A stretch of 64,000 nt of DNA from Tianweitania populi. GTDB lineage: Bacteria > Pseudomonadota > Alphaproteobacteria > Rhizobiales > Rhizobiaceae. Both the position numbers and the translations under genes were made by a program. The notes beneath the pieces are model-generated. The model made no database searches, was not told the origin of the DNA, and worked only from the letters and a program-made list of their open reading frames with translations. Location: contig NZ_BMZQ01000001.1 in assembly GCF_014652875.1 (NCBI RefSeq), positions 1,178,001 through 1,242,000 on the forward strand. The letters run 5' to 3'. Of this stretch, positions 37,473 through 46,878 are shown piece by piece. The first letter of the stretch is position 1. Every line of letters starts with the position of its first letter.

Positions 37473-37502
37473 AAGAACGCCCGCATCGCTGCGGGCGTTC
37501 TT
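37473..37502. terminator. Terminator after the heme monooxygenase gene
   Basis: A perfect 13-bp stem (AAGAACGCCCGCA with its complement) around a TCGC loop, with TTCTT at the 3' end on the plus strand. It separates the heme island from the convergent putA gene. Confidence 0.88.
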
Positions 37503-37547
37503 GTATGCAGGCTATAGCGCCCGATGTTTCAACCGGGCCAAGGCATC

Positions 37548-40500
37548 TTAAAGCCCGCTGGAAGCCCCGCTGAAACCCGTCCCGCCTTCCGACGACCCGG
37601 CAAGCAGGCTGGCATTGCCGCCGGCCGCCGTCGTGTCCACGCACACAGCGCGTTCATGCGCATAGGCCGTCGGGTTGAACACTTCCGAGATCACCGGGAT
37701 GATCGCACCTGATCGGCGGGCAAGACCCTGCCGAAGCGCCCGCAACGCCTCCCCGGCACCCGCAAAGGCCACGGCATCCACGTTGAGCGCAGCCAGATCG
37801 TCCGCATTGACCTGACCATCCACCGCCTGCAGCGGCAGCTCCTTGCCGATCAGCCCTGACAGCAGACGCGGTGCGCCATTGGCAACCGCTAGCACGCTGT
37901 TGCCGGCAGCCAGCGCCTGAACCACCTGCGCCATCAGCGTGTCCGCATCCGGTCCAAGGCAAAGCACCCGACCACGCGGATAAAGCTGCAGCGTGTTGCC
38001 CTCACCCGTCGGCCCCAGCAGATCGACCGGACCATATTCGGTCGAAGCCGCAACGCTCATCGCCGCCCGCGCCTTGCCGCGCAGAACCTTGCGCAGCGCC
38101 GCGATGCGATCATGACGCGCAGCCCAGCCGGACTTCACGGCATCCGCGAACTGATCGTTGCGCACCCGCACGCTCGTCCCGGCCGGCGCACCGACAACCG
38201 TCAAAGCGCGCTTACGGAAACGGTGCAGATAGTTCGGCCCGCCGGCCTTCGGCCCGGTGCCCGACAGCCCCTCGCCGCCAAACGGTTGCGAGCCGACCAC
38301 GGCACCGATCTGGTTGCGGTTCACATAGATGTTGCCGACATGAACCGTGTCGATCATCTCCTGCACGCGACCGTCGATGCGCGTATGCAGGCCGAAGGTC
38401 AGGCCATAGCCGCGCGCATTGATGTCGGCGACAACCTTGTCCAGCTGCTCGGCTTCAAACGTCGCGATATGCAGGATCGGCCCGAAAATCTCACGCTCGA
38501 GATCGGCGATCCCCTTCACCCGGATGATATGCGGCGCAACGAACGTCCCTTGCGCCGGAGCATCGAGCTTGGCGATCAGCCTGCCCTGCCGGTCCATGTC
38601 GGCTGCATAGGCGCGAATACCAGACTGCGCCTCCGCATCGATCACCGGGCCCACATCGGTCGACAACTGCCAGGGATCGCCCATGTTCAGCGATGCCATC
38701 GCGCCGCTCAGCATCTCCACCACTTTCGCTTCCACATCCTTCTGAACGTAAAGGATGCGCAGCGCCGAGCAGCGCTGCCCCGCGCTCTGGAAGGCTGACG
38801 CTAGCGCATCGCGCACGGCCTGTTCCGGCAGCGCGGTGGAATCCACGATCATCGCGTTGAGCCCGCCAGTCTCCGCGATCAGCATCGCGTCAGGCGCCGC
38901 CGTCTGCGCCAACTGCTTCTCGATGATCCGCGCCACTTCCGTCGATCCCGTGAAGCAGACGCCCGCCAGATCCGGATGCGCCGTCAGCGGCGCGCCGACG
39001 CTCCCGCCATCGCCCGGCAGAAGATGCAGCACCTCCGTCGGCACACCCGCTTCATGCAGCATTTCCACGGCTCGCATCGCGATCAAAGGCGTCTGCTCGG
39101 CCGGCTTGGCAACAACCGCGTTGCCCGTCACGAGTGCTGCCGCAATCTGTCCCGTGAAGATCGCCAGCGGGAAGTTCCACGGCGAGATACAGGCGATCAC
39201 GCCCCGCGCTTCGCTGCCGCTTTCGGCATGCGCCGCTTCCGCCGCATAATAATGCAGGAAGTCCACGGCCTCGCGCACTTCCGCCAGCCCGTCCGCCAGC
39301 GTCTTGCCGGCTTCGCGACTGGCCAGCGCGAAGAACTCGGCGGCATTGGCTTCATAAAGCTCAGCCGCGCGCGTCAAAACGGCGGCCCGATCCGCCACAG
39401 GACGCTGTGCCCAAGCCGGTTGCGCTTCCACCGCGATCGCCATCGCGTTGCCAACCAGCTCCGCGGCCGCTTCTTCAACGAAGCCGACGACATCATCCGG
39501 CCGCGCCGGATTGATCAGCGGCCGCCGCTTGGTTTCGCCGCTCGCCGGCGTCAGCGGCCGAGCTTCCCACTGCTTGGCCGCAAACGGCGCACGCTGCCTT
39601 TCCAACTCCGCGATCACAAGCGGATCGGTCAGGTCGATGCCCTTCGAGTTGGCCCGCAAACCCGTGAAGATGCTGTCCGGCGCCGGGATCGCCGGGTTCG
39701 GCCCCATGCCTTCCTGCGCCACCACGTCGAACGGATCGCGCGCGATGGTCTCCGGCGACACCTCTTCGTTGACGATCTGGTGCACGAAGGACGAGTTCGC
39801 GCCGTTTTCCAGCAAACGCCTTACCAGATAGGCCAAGAGATCCTGATGCGCACCGACTGGCGCATAGATGCGGCAGCGCGTGCCTTCCTGTTTGCGCACG
39901 GCCTCGTGCAGCACCTCGCCCATGCCATGCAGGCGCTGGAACTCGAACGAAGTGCGGTCCCCCGCCATGGCCAGGATCGCCGCCACCGTATGCGCATTAT
40001 GCGTCGCGAACTGCGGATAAACGCGGTCCGTCATGCCGAGCAGCTTGCGGGCATTTGCGATATAGGAAACGTCGGTGTGCACCTTGCGCGTGAACACCGG
40101 ATAGCCTGGCAGACCCAGCATCTGCGCGCGCTTGACCTCGGTATCCCAATAAGCGCCCTTCACCAGCCGGATCATGATCGAGCGGTCATATTTCTCCGCT
40201 AGGGCATACAGCCAGTCGATGGCAAACCCCGCGCGCGGCCCATAGGCCTGCACCACGATGCCGAAGCCGTTCCAGCCAGCCAGTTCCGGCTCGGCCAACA
40301 CGCGCTCGATGATATCCAGCGAAAGATCCAGCCGGTCCGCTTCTTCCGCGTCGATGTTGAGCCCCATGCGAGCATGCCGCGCGGCAAGGCAAAGCGACAG
40401 CAGGCGCTCTGCCATCGCCGGCACAGCGACCTCGCGCTGCGCAAACTCATAGCGCGGATAAAGCGCCGAGAGCTTCACCGAAATACCCTGGTTGCGGCGA

Positions 40501-41195
40501 ACATCCGTGCCGGTAGTGCCGCTGTCCAGCGACGAGATCGCATCGGCATAGGCCTTGGCGTAACGTTGCGCATCGGCTTCCGTGCGCGCCGCTTCGCCCA
40601 GCATGTCGAAGGAATACAAATAGCCCTTGGCGGTCATCCCCTTGCCGCGCTTGACCGCTTCGTCGATCGTGCGGCCGAGCACGAACTGCTCGCCCATCTC
40701 GCGCATCGCGGCCGAAACCGCGCGGCGGATCACCGGCTCGCCCAGGCGTCGCACCATGCCGCGCAGCGTGCGCTCCACGCCCGCTTCGCCTTCATCCAGC
40801 ACCTTGCCGGTCAGCATCAGCGCCCAGGTCGAGGCGTTCACGAAGATCGACGCCGATTCGCCCGAATGCGCCGACCAGTCATGCGGCGCGATCTTGTCGC
40901 GGATCAAATCGTCCATGGTTTCCGAATCCGGCACGCGCAGCAGCGCCTCGGCCAGACACATCAGCGCCACGCCTTCCTTGGTGGAAAGGCCGTATTCCGC
41001 CAAAAACGCTTCCATCCGGCCGGTCTCGCTGGACTCGCGCACCGAGCGAACCAGCCGCGCCGCATGGGCGGAAATCTCGGCGCGAGCGCCCGAGTCGAGA
41101 TTGGCGCTCTGCACCAGCGAAGCCACAACCTCCGCCTCGTCGGGCAGGATGTGACGGCGCATATTTTCACGGATCACGGCAAGCGGTTCAGACAT
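37548..41195 (-). CDS. putA: Bifunctional proline dehydrogenase / P5C dehydrogenase
   Basis: A 1215-residue enzyme oxidising proline to glutamate. The N-terminal half holds the flavin barrel (VRLVKGAYWDTEVKRAQ and FATHNAHTVAAILAMA), the C-terminal half the aldehyde dehydrogenase with catalytic Glu in AETGGLNAMIVDSTA and Cys in SAGQRCSALRILYV. The chain begins MSEPLAVIRENMRRH without a ribbon-helix-helix, so it is the bifunctional, not trifunctional, form. A start 80 codons upstream is open but overlaps the putR promoter. The final 100 residues form the non-catalytic C-terminal ALDH-like domain. Confidence 0.95.
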   Translation of the reverse strand: MSEPLAVIRENMRRHILPDEAEVVASLVQSANLDSGARAEISAHAARLVRSVRESSETGRMEAFLAEYGLSTKEGVALMCLAEALLRVPDSETMDDLIRDKIAPHDWSAHSGESASIFVNASTWALMLTGKVLDEGEAGVERTLRGMVRRLGEPVIRRAVSAAMREMGEQFVLGRTIDEAVKRGKGMTAKGYLYSFDMLGEAARTEADAQRYAKAYADAISSLDSGTTGTDVRRNQGISVKLSALYPRYEFAQREVAVPAMAERLLSLCLAARHARMGLNIDAEEADRLDLSLDIIERVLAEPELAGWNGFGIVVQAYGPRAGFAIDWLYALAEKYDRSIMIRLVKGAYWDTEVKRAQMLGLPGYPVFTRKVHTDVSYIANARKLLGMTDRVYPQFATHNAHTVAAILAMAGDRTSFEFQRLHGMGEVLHEAVRKQEGTRCRIYAPVGAHQDLLAYLVRRLLENGANSSFVHQIVNEEVSPETIARDPFDVVAQEGMGPNPAIPAPDSIFTGLRANSKGIDLTDPLVIAELERQRAPFAAKQWEARPLTPASGETKRRPLINPARPDDVVGFVEEAAAELVGNAMAIAVEAQPAWAQRPVADRAAVLTRAAELYEANAAEFFALASREAGKTLADGLAEVREAVDFLHYYAAEAAHAESGSEARGVIACISPWNFPLAIFTGQIAAALVTGNAVVAKPAEQTPLIAMRAVEMLHEAGVPTEVLHLLPGDGGSVGAPLTAHPDLAGVCFTGSTEVARIIEKQLAQTAAPDAMLIAETGGLNAMIVDSTALPEQAVRDALASAFQSAGQRCSALRILYVQKDVEAKVVEMLSGAMASLNMGDPWQLSTDVGPVIDAEAQSGIRAYAADMDRQGRLIAKLDAPAQGTFVAPHIIRVKGIADLEREIFGPILHIATFEAEQLDKVVADINARGYGLTFGLHTRIDGRVQEMIDTVHVGNIYVNRNQIGAVVGSQPFGGEGLSGTGPKAGGPNYLHRFRKRALTVVGAPAGTSVRVRNDQFADAVKSGWAARHDRIAALRKVLRGKARAAMSVAASTEYGPVDLLGPTGEGNTLQLYPRGRVLCLGPDADTLMAQVVQALAAGNSVLAVANGAPRLLSGLIGKELPLQAVDGQVNADDLAALNVDAVAFAGAGEALRALRQGLARRSGAIIPVISEVFNPTAYAHERAVCVDTTAAGGNASLLAGSSEGGTGFSGASSGL

Positions 41196-41331
41196 CGTGC
41201 GGGCCTCGAAAAGGGGAACCGCCACATACCACGTCGCGTGAGCGGCGAGTGAGACCAAAGAGCATGGCAAGGCATTGCGTTTGGCTCTATATCGAAGCCC
41301 TAAACAGATCGATCGACCTGCGGAAAGGCTC

Positions 41332-41781
41332 ATGACGGACGAACTGGATCGCCTCGACCGCAACATCATCACGGCGCTCAGCCGCGATGGCCGTCTTTCC
41401 ATGGCCGATCTCGCCGAAAAGGTCGGTCTGTCCAAGACCCCGGTGCAGGCCCGCGTGCGCCGCCTGGAGCGCGACGGCTACATCAAGGGCTACCAGGCCG
41501 TGGTCGACCGCGAAAAGATGGGCGAAGGCCACATCGCCTTCGTTCAGGTCAAACTCGCCGACACCACCTCGAAGGCGCTCGACGCCTTCAACAAGGCCGT
41601 GCTGGAGGTCCGCGAGATCGAGCAATGCCACATGATGGCGGCGAGCTTCGATTACCTCCTGAAAGTCCGCACCACCGACATCGCCGCCTATCGCCGCGCG
41701 CTCGGCGAAAAGATCGCCGCCCTGCCCTATGTCGCGCAGACCTCGACCTTCGTGGTCATGGAGTCGGTCAAGGACCGCTGA
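41332..41781 (+). CDS. putR: Lrp-type proline-utilisation regulator
   Basis: A 149-residue Lrp/AsnC regulator transcribed away from putA, with 136 bases between the starts. The HTH helix is ADLAEKVGLSKTPVQARVRRL, the RAM domain includes ECHMMAASFDYLLKVRT (E/H ligand-face). This arrangement is the usual PutR/PutA pair of rhizobia and Agrobacterium, where PutR activates putA in response to proline. The ATG at 41332 is chosen for the family N-terminus MTDELDRLDR; upstream frame is in the promoter region. Confidence 0.9.
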   Translation: MTDELDRLDRNIITALSRDGRLSMADLAEKVGLSKTPVQARVRRLERDGYIKGYQAVVDREKMGEGHIAFVQVKLADTTSKALDAFNKAVLEVREIEQCHMMAASFDYLLKVRTTDIAAYRRALGEKIAALPYVAQTSTFVVMESVKDR

Positions 41782-41785
41782 GCGC

Positions 41786-42505
41786 CTAGTCGGCACCATC
41801 CGGCGTATTCAGCCTTTCCAGTTCCATGCGCGCGTAATCGCAGGCCACGAAATCCGGGCTGATGGCGCAGGACTTTTCGAAGGCAGCTCTCGCCTTGGCT
41901 GTGTCGACAGCAACCGCTTCACCGGACGTATATTGCCAGCCAAGCATCGTGCAGCCCCAGGCATCGCCTGCATCGCACGTCACCTCGAATGAGCGAAACA
42001 CGCAGGACGGCGCTTGATCCACCTTGGCAAGGAACGGTTCGTCGTCAGTCGTTCCCCTCAGGATGCCCGCCGCGCGGTTGGTGCAGCCGCCATCGCTGCC
42101 GGCCGCGCAAGCCTGCGCGAACAGTGCCTGGGAATAGCGGCTCAGCGCTTTCGGCGCGTTTTGCTGGTGAATATAGGCCAGCTGGAAACACGCATCTTCA
42201 TTGCCGTCGTCGAAGCAGCCCTTCAGGCATGCTGCGGGGTCGGCTTCGCATTCCCCGACAGTATAGTCGCGTGTCAGGTCCCACCGGGAAAACAGGGTCT
42301 GATCCTGCTGGAACAGATCAGCGGGACAAGCCTGCCTGCGCATCCACAGGTCTGCACGCCGATCGAGATCGTGCTGTAGCGCCTCGAACTGCTTTCCGTC
42401 CTGCTTGGCCTGCTCCTTGTCATCCCCAGCCAGCGAAGGAACGGTGATCGCCACGGTCACAAGAACCGCGGCACCGAAAACTTTCCAAATCTCGATCCGG
42501 CTCAT
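41786..42505 (-). CDS. Exported cysteine-rich Sel1-repeat-like protein
   Basis: A 239-residue secreted protein. The signal peptide is KVFGAAVLVTVAITVPSLAG following a short basic start. The mature chain has repeated cysteine-containing Sel1/HcpA-like units: CEADPAACLKGCFDDGNEDACF, then QACAAGSDGGCTNRAAGI, then CDAGDAWGCTMLGWQYTSGEAV and CAISPDFVACDYARM, each about 36 residues. Spacing of the cysteines suggests one disulfide per repeat. The start at 42505 avoids an open extension of 17 codons that overlaps the gabD stop region. It is convergent with putR. Function unknown. Confidence 0.78.
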   Translation of the reverse strand: MSRIEIWKVFGAAVLVTVAITVPSLAGDDKEQAKQDGKQFEALQHDLDRRADLWMRRQACPADLFQQDQTLFSRWDLTRDYTVGECEADPAACLKGCFDDGNEDACFQLAYIHQQNAPKALSRYSQALFAQACAAGSDGGCTNRAAGILRGTTDDEPFLAKVDQAPSCVFRSFEVTCDAGDAWGCTMLGWQYTSGEAVAVDTAKARAAFEKSCAISPDFVACDYARMELERLNTPDGAD

Positions 42506-42527
42506 CCGGTAGCAGCCAGTGCCGCCA

Positions 42528-43985
42528 CTAAAGCCCAAGCCCGCCGATGCTGACATATTTCGTGTCGAGATAGTCCTCGATGCCCTGATGCCCGCCTTCG
42601 CGGCCGAGACCGGACTCCTTCATGCCGCCGAACGGCGCTTCCGGCGTGGTGATGATGCCTTCGTTGACGCCGACCATGCCGTATTTCAGCCCTTCCATGA
42701 CCCGGAAGGCGCGGCCGAGATCGCCGGTGTAGAAATAGGCGGCAAGGCCATATTCCGTGTCGTTGGCGAGGTCGACCGCTTCTTCCTCGCTTTCGAACTT
42801 GAACACGGGCGCCACCGGTCCGAAAATTTCTTCCTTCATGAAGCGCATCACCGGCGAGGCGTTCGAGATCACGGTCGGCTCGTAGAAGGAGCCGCCCAGC
42901 GCGTGGCGCTTGCCGCCGGTCACGATCGTGCCGCCCTTCTCTTTGGCGTCGGCCACCAGTTCCTCGACCTTCTCGACGGCTTTTTCGTCGATCAGCGGCC
43001 CCTGCTGCACGCCGGCTTCCGAGCCGTCGCCGATCTTCAGCTTGGCGGCAGCCGCCGAAAACTTCTCGACAAACGCATCATAGATGCCGGCCTGCACGAA
43101 AAAGCGGTTTGTGCAGATGCAGGTCTGGCCGGAATTGCGATACTTCGCGGCAATCGCGCCTTCCACGGCGCGTTCCAGATTGGCGTCGTCGAAAACCAGG
43201 AACGGCGCATTGCCGCCAAGCTCCATCGAAACCTTCTTCACGGTCGAGGCCGCCTTGGCGATCAGGATCTTGCCGACTTCGGTGGAGCCGGTGAAGGTGA
43301 TCTTCTTGACCAGCGGATGCTCGCACAACTCGTCGCCGATCTCGCTTGCAGCACCGGTCACCACATTGACCGCGCCCTTCGGGAAGCCGACTTCCTCGCA
43401 CAGCGCGCCCCAGGCCAGACCCGAATAAGGCGTCTGCGAAGCCGGCTTCACCACCGCCGTACAGCCGGCTGCCAGCGCCGGGCCGATCTTGCGCGCCAGC
43501 ATGGAAGACGGAAAATTCCAGGGCGTGATCGCGGCAATCACGCCGGTCGGTTCTTTGGTCACCAGAATGCGACGGTCTGCCCAGGGCGACGGCACGACAT
43601 CGCCGTAGGTGCGGCGTGCTTCTTCGGCAAACCACAGCACGTAGGCAGCGGACGCACCCACCTCGCCCTTGGCTTCCGCCAGCGACTTGCCCTGCTCGAG
43701 CGTCAGAAGTTCGGCCAGCGAATCCTGATTGTCCATGATCGCGTCATGCAGCTTGCGCAGAAGCTTGGAGCGCTCCAGTGCGGAGGTCTTGCGGTAGGAC
43801 AGGAAGGTCTGGTTCGCGGCCTCGATCGCGCGCTTCGTCTCGGCACGACCGGATTTCGGCACGATGCCGATCTTGAGGCCCGTCGCCGGATTGATCACGT
43901 CGATCGTCGCGCCCGAGTCGGCCTGCACCCACTCGCCGCCGATCAGGTTCGCTTCTTTCATGAACTGGCTGTATTTCTGCAGCAT
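42528..43985 (-). CDS. gabD: NADP-dependent succinate-semialdehyde dehydrogenase
   Basis: Oxidises succinate semialdehyde to succinate, closing GABA breakdown. The 485 residues show ALDH family motifs: PWNFPSSMLARKIGPALAAG, the catalytic Glu in SMELGGNAPFLVFDDA, the catalytic Cys in NSGQTCICTNRFFV and the end KESGLGREGGHQGIEDYLD, which matches GabD closely. The ATG at 43985 is in line with the family length (about 482). The AEC permease gene upstream on the same strand is 63 bases away; the partner gabT is not here. Confidence 0.93.
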   Translation of the reverse strand: MLQKYSQFMKEANLIGGEWVQADSGATIDVINPATGLKIGIVPKSGRAETKRAIEAANQTFLSYRKTSALERSKLLRKLHDAIMDNQDSLAELLTLEQGKSLAEAKGEVGASAAYVLWFAEEARRTYGDVVPSPWADRRILVTKEPTGVIAAITPWNFPSSMLARKIGPALAAGCTAVVKPASQTPYSGLAWGALCEEVGFPKGAVNVVTGAASEIGDELCEHPLVKKITFTGSTEVGKILIAKAASTVKKVSMELGGNAPFLVFDDANLERAVEGAIAAKYRNSGQTCICTNRFFVQAGIYDAFVEKFSAAAAKLKIGDGSEAGVQQGPLIDEKAVEKVEELVADAKEKGGTIVTGGKRHALGGSFYEPTVISNASPVMRFMKEEIFGPVAPVFKFESEEEAVDLANDTEYGLAAYFYTGDLGRAFRVMEGLKYGMVGVNEGIITTPEAPFGGMKESGLGREGGHQGIEDYLDTKYVSIGGLGL

Positions 43986-44048
43986 CGCTCTGTCTCCTGC
44001 TGGGTCCTGAAAGGACGGGGATCTCGGTTATCTCTGCTCGAAATCAGT

Positions 44049-44999
44049 TTAGGTGAAAACGTGCTCCGCCACAAAGAGCCAGAACACGGTGGTCACTACG
44101 GCAAAGGCGGTCGACATGGTCATCGTGTTGGATGTCAGCGCCTGTCCAGTGCCAAAGCGCGTTGCGATCAGATAGGGGTTGATGCCGCTGGGGATGGCCG
44201 CGGCAAGCACCGCCACCTTGGCAGAAAGCGGCGGCATGCCGAGCAGGAGTGCGATCACCAGCGCGGCGGCCGGCATCAGGAAAAGCTTGAAGCCGACAAG
44301 GCAAAGCACTGGACCGAGATGACTGCCGATACCGAAGCGCCGCAGCGACAGGCCCATCGCGAACAGCGCCACCGGCACGGCCGCATTGGCAAAAGCATCC
44401 ACGAAGCGCATTACGAAAGACGGGATCGGCACGCCGGAAAAGCGCCAGATCAGGCCCGCCAGAATGCCGATCACGATGGCGTTCGACAGCAGCTTGCGGC
44501 CAAAATCGAGGAGAACCGTTGCCATCCCCGGCCGATGCAGATCCTTCGGCCGCATCAATTCGAACAGCAGGATAGACAGGCCCATCATGATCGGCAGGTG
44601 AATCGAGATGATCAGCGACAGCGTCGTGAAGCCTTGCTGACCATAGACTCCGAGGCTGAGCGGAATGCCGAGCATCAGCAGGTTGGAAAAGCCGGAAGCC
44701 AAACCACCGGTCATCGCCGTGCGATCATCCCTTCCAAAGGCGCGCTTAAGCGTGAAGAAGGCGACGCCCCAGGCGATGAATACCGACGAGAAGTACGTGA
44801 TCCACAAGGCCCAAGGCGTATCGCCGCCGAAGGTCGCTGTGGCAACCGTCCTGAACAGCAGCATGGGCAGACCCACGCCAACCGCAAAATGCGTCAGCGC
44901 TTCACCCACATCGAGTTTCAGGAAGCCTGTCAGCGCAGCCAGATAGCCAAGCGCCACCAGGCCGAACACGAACAGGATGGTTTCGATCAACGCATGCAT
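44049..44999 (-). CDS. AEC family transporter (auxin efflux carrier type)
   Basis: A 316-residue ten-helix carrier of the auxin efflux/malonate/MdcF-like family. Two five-helix halves are visible; characteristic segments are SNLLMLGIPLSLGVYGQ in the first half and SGVPIPSFVMRFVDAFANAAVPVALFAMGLSLRR in the linker to the second (described from reading). It precedes gabD in the same direction, so it may carry a C4 acid or related anion. Substrate not shown by sequence. Confidence 0.88.
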   Translation of the reverse strand: MHALIETILFVFGLVALGYLAALTGFLKLDVGEALTHFAVGVGLPMLLFRTVATATFGGDTPWALWITYFSSVFIAWGVAFFTLKRAFGRDDRTAMTGGLASGFSNLLMLGIPLSLGVYGQQGFTTLSLIISIHLPIMMGLSILLFELMRPKDLHRPGMATVLLDFGRKLLSNAIVIGILAGLIWRFSGVPIPSFVMRFVDAFANAAVPVALFAMGLSLRRFGIGSHLGPVLCLVGFKLFLMPAAALVIALLLGMPPLSAKVAVLAAAIPSGINPYLIATRFGTGQALTSNTMTMSTAFAVVTTVFWLFVAEHVFT

Positions 45000-45050
45000 G
45001 TGGGCTCGATAGGCCCGCCGGCAGCCGCGAGCAACACGGCTTTCGTCTCA

Positions 45051-45081
45051 GAAAGAAAAAGCCGGGCACCATGGCCCGGCT
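45051..45081 (-). terminator. Terminator after the DUF2171 gene
   Basis: On the minus strand AGCCGGGC pairs with GCCCGGCT over 8 bp (loop of six), followed by TTTTTCTTTC. It lies 34 bases after the stop of the DUF2171 gene. Confidence 0.82.
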
Positions 45082-45115
45082 GTTCGGTCTTTCGCAGGTA
45101 GTGCGAGAAAGTCGG

Positions 45116-45373
45116 TCAGGCCGACTTGCCGCTTTCTTCTTCCTCGAAGGTCACTGCGACATCGGCATTGGCCGACAAGCGAACCTTATCGCCTTCCACA
45201 TCGGCAACGAGGCCGAGCGAGATGTAGTGGTGATGGCCTTCGTGACGGCCTTCGCCGCTGTCCTTCTTGGTCAGCTTGATGCGGTCGCCTTCGACCTTGT
45301 CCACCGTGCCGACGTGAACGCCGTCTGCGCCGATAACTTCGGCATGTTCCTTGATGTTGCTGGCAATAGACAT
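45116..45373 (-). CDS. DUF2171 domain protein
   Basis: An 85-residue soluble protein. The sequence has the DUF2171 layout: IKEHAEVIGADGVHVGTVDKVEGDRIKLTKKD near the N-terminus (a PRC-barrel-like strand set), a His-rich turn EGHHHYISL, then VEGDKVRLS and an acidic end. No signal peptide. It has its own terminator and stands between the AEC carrier and the phosphatase gene. Such proteins appear in stress and environmental genes in this order; function unknown. Confidence 0.85.
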   Translation of the reverse strand: MSIASNIKEHAEVIGADGVHVGTVDKVEGDRIKLTKKDSGEGRHEGHHHYISLGLVADVEGDKVRLSANADVAVTFEEEESGKSA

Positions 45374-45537
45374 ATCAGCATCCCTTTCGATCTACGGATT
45401 GGTTTTGCGGGTTAGGAACGCAGTTCGCTCAGGAAAGATGCATCCAACCTGTCACCGAAAGCGACAACGCAGCGTTCACCTGACACCACCTTGCCGGTTG
45501 ATTTGGCTTTCGGGTCGCGGATCGCTATTTCACATCC

Positions 45538-46107
45538 ATGATCCGCATCGCCACCCTGCTGCTTTCCCTTCTTCTCAGCCCGCTCGTTCTTGTTGTTGCT
45601 CCAGCCAGTGCCACGGAAGCCGGCTGGGCTCTGCTGCGCGAAGGTGGGCACGTCGTTCTCCTGCGCCACGGTTATGCCGCAGGCACAACCGACTCACCCA
45701 AGATTGACCTCGATGACTGCCGCACCCAGCGCGGCCTGTCGGATCGCGGCAAGCAGCAGGCGCGCCGCATCGGCTCTCTGTTCGCGGCCCGTGCCGAACC
45801 GGTGGAGCAAGTTTATACGAGCCGCTTCTGCCGCACCCGCGAAACCGCCGATCTCGCTTTCGGCTCGAGCCTCGTCAAAGACCTACCCGCTCTTGATCCT
45901 GCTTCCGATCCGGCTGCAGCGGAAACCGCCAGGAGCGAGATCTTCGCGCTGGTGGAAGGCTTCACCGGTTCCGGCAATCTGGTGCTCGTCACCCATGATG
46001 ACGTCATACGCTCCCTGACGGGAGCCGGCGCGCGAGAAGGCGAAGCGGTCATCGTCAAGCGCAACCCCGAAGGCCTCCACATCGCCGGACGTATCATCTT
46101 CAACTAA
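45538..46107 (+). CDS. Exported histidine phosphatase family protein (SixA-like)
   Basis: A 189-residue protein of the histidine-phosphatase superfamily. Signal peptide MIRIATLLLSLLLSPLVLVV with cleavage after PASA. The phosphohistidine motif is VVLLRHGYAAG, with catalytic His; YTSRFCRTRETADLAFG has the conserved Arg, and the second His is in VLVTHDDVIRSLTG. The exported location argues for a periplasmic phosphatase or phosphosugar hydrolase rather than SixA proper. It stands alone, plus strand, 76 bases before the PPOX-family gene. Confidence 0.86.
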   Translation: MIRIATLLLSLLLSPLVLVVAPASATEAGWALLREGGHVVLLRHGYAAGTTDSPKIDLDDCRTQRGLSDRGKQQARRIGSLFAARAEPVEQVYTSRFCRTRETADLAFGSSLVKDLPALDPASDPAAAETARSEIFALVEGFTGSGNLVLVTHDDVIRSLTGAGAREGEAVIVKRNPEGLHIAGRIIFN

Positions 46108-46183
46108 GCCGCTTCAAAGAAGCTCGGAACCTTCCCGGCCTGCTAAGCATTCACCGCCCGACCCCGAAACCGGAGACGATACC

Positions 46184-46660
46184 GTGAAAGACAAGCAAGA
46201 ATTCTGGAAGATGCTGTCCAGCTTCAAGGTCGCGATGCTGACGACCCACGACGGTCAGGACATCCGCTCGCGTCCGATGGCGCCTCATTTCGACGAGAAC
46301 GAGCACGTCGTCCGCTTCCTGTCGAACGCCGATGCCCCGAAGACCGACGAGATTGACGAAGAGCGTCACATCAACCTGACCTTCGCCAACGAAAGCACCA
46401 ACGACTTTGCGTCGCTTTCCGGCACCGCTACTCAGAGCCAGGATCGCGCGATGATCAAGGAACTCTGGAATGCCTATGCCGACGCTTGGTTCGATGGCGA
46501 TGCGGAAACGGCCGATGTGGTCGTCATCACGTTCCGCCCGAGCGAGGGCCAGTATTGGGATGCAACCGGCAGCTCGATCCTGCATGCTTTTGAGGTCGTC
46601 CGGACGAAGGTGACCGGCGGCAAGCCGAATGTTGGCGAGAGCGGCAAGATCACGTTCTGA
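46184..46660 (+). CDS. Pyridoxamine 5'-phosphate oxidase family protein (general stress 26-like)
   Basis: A 158-residue split-barrel flavin-binding protein. The start is GTG at 46184, preceded by GGAG at eight bases. Segments seen: SSFKVAMLTTHDGQDIRSRPMAPHF, VRFLSNADAPKTDEIDEERHINLTFANESTNDF, and WFDGDAETADVVVITFRPSEGQYWD, usual for the Ysnf/GSP26 type. It probably binds FMN or a related cofactor; no pyridoxine role is implied. A terminator follows 17 bases after the stop. Confidence 0.88.
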   Translation: MKDKQEFWKMLSSFKVAMLTTHDGQDIRSRPMAPHFDENEHVVRFLSNADAPKTDEIDEERHINLTFANESTNDFASLSGTATQSQDRAMIKELWNAYADAWFDGDAETADVVVITFRPSEGQYWDATGSSILHAFEVVRTKVTGGKPNVGESGKITF

Positions 46661-46677
46661 CACTCCGTAAATGACCG

Positions 46678-46705
46678 AAAAAGGCGGGCTTTTGCCCGCC
46701 TTTTT
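46678..46705. terminator. Terminator after the PPOX-family gene
   Basis: AAAAAGGCGGGC and GCCCGCCTTTTT pair over 12 bp around a TTTT loop, with a T-run on both strands. It lies 17 bases after the stop of the gene at 46184-46660 and separates it from the acpXL operon. Confidence 0.92.
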
Positions 46706-46878
46706 CTTGATTTTACGGCGTGATATTCCGGTTTTCTGGTGCATTTTTCCGGTTTTGCTCCGTCATTTCCCGGCTTCTACCGGGCCTCGACAGGGCAAAG
46801 GCCCTTCCCCTTCCCGGCAAAACGATTTAGGAACCGCGGCCAAAATCTCATTTAATGACGCCATCAAGGGAATTGCCC

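Noticed and set aside
42519-45101. Very long plus-strand open frame (about 860 codons) opposite gabD and the AEC carrier gene
   Set aside because: It is antisense to two genes with clear families; the product is rich in His, Arg and Gln without any domain, typical of antisense reading in GC-rich DNA.
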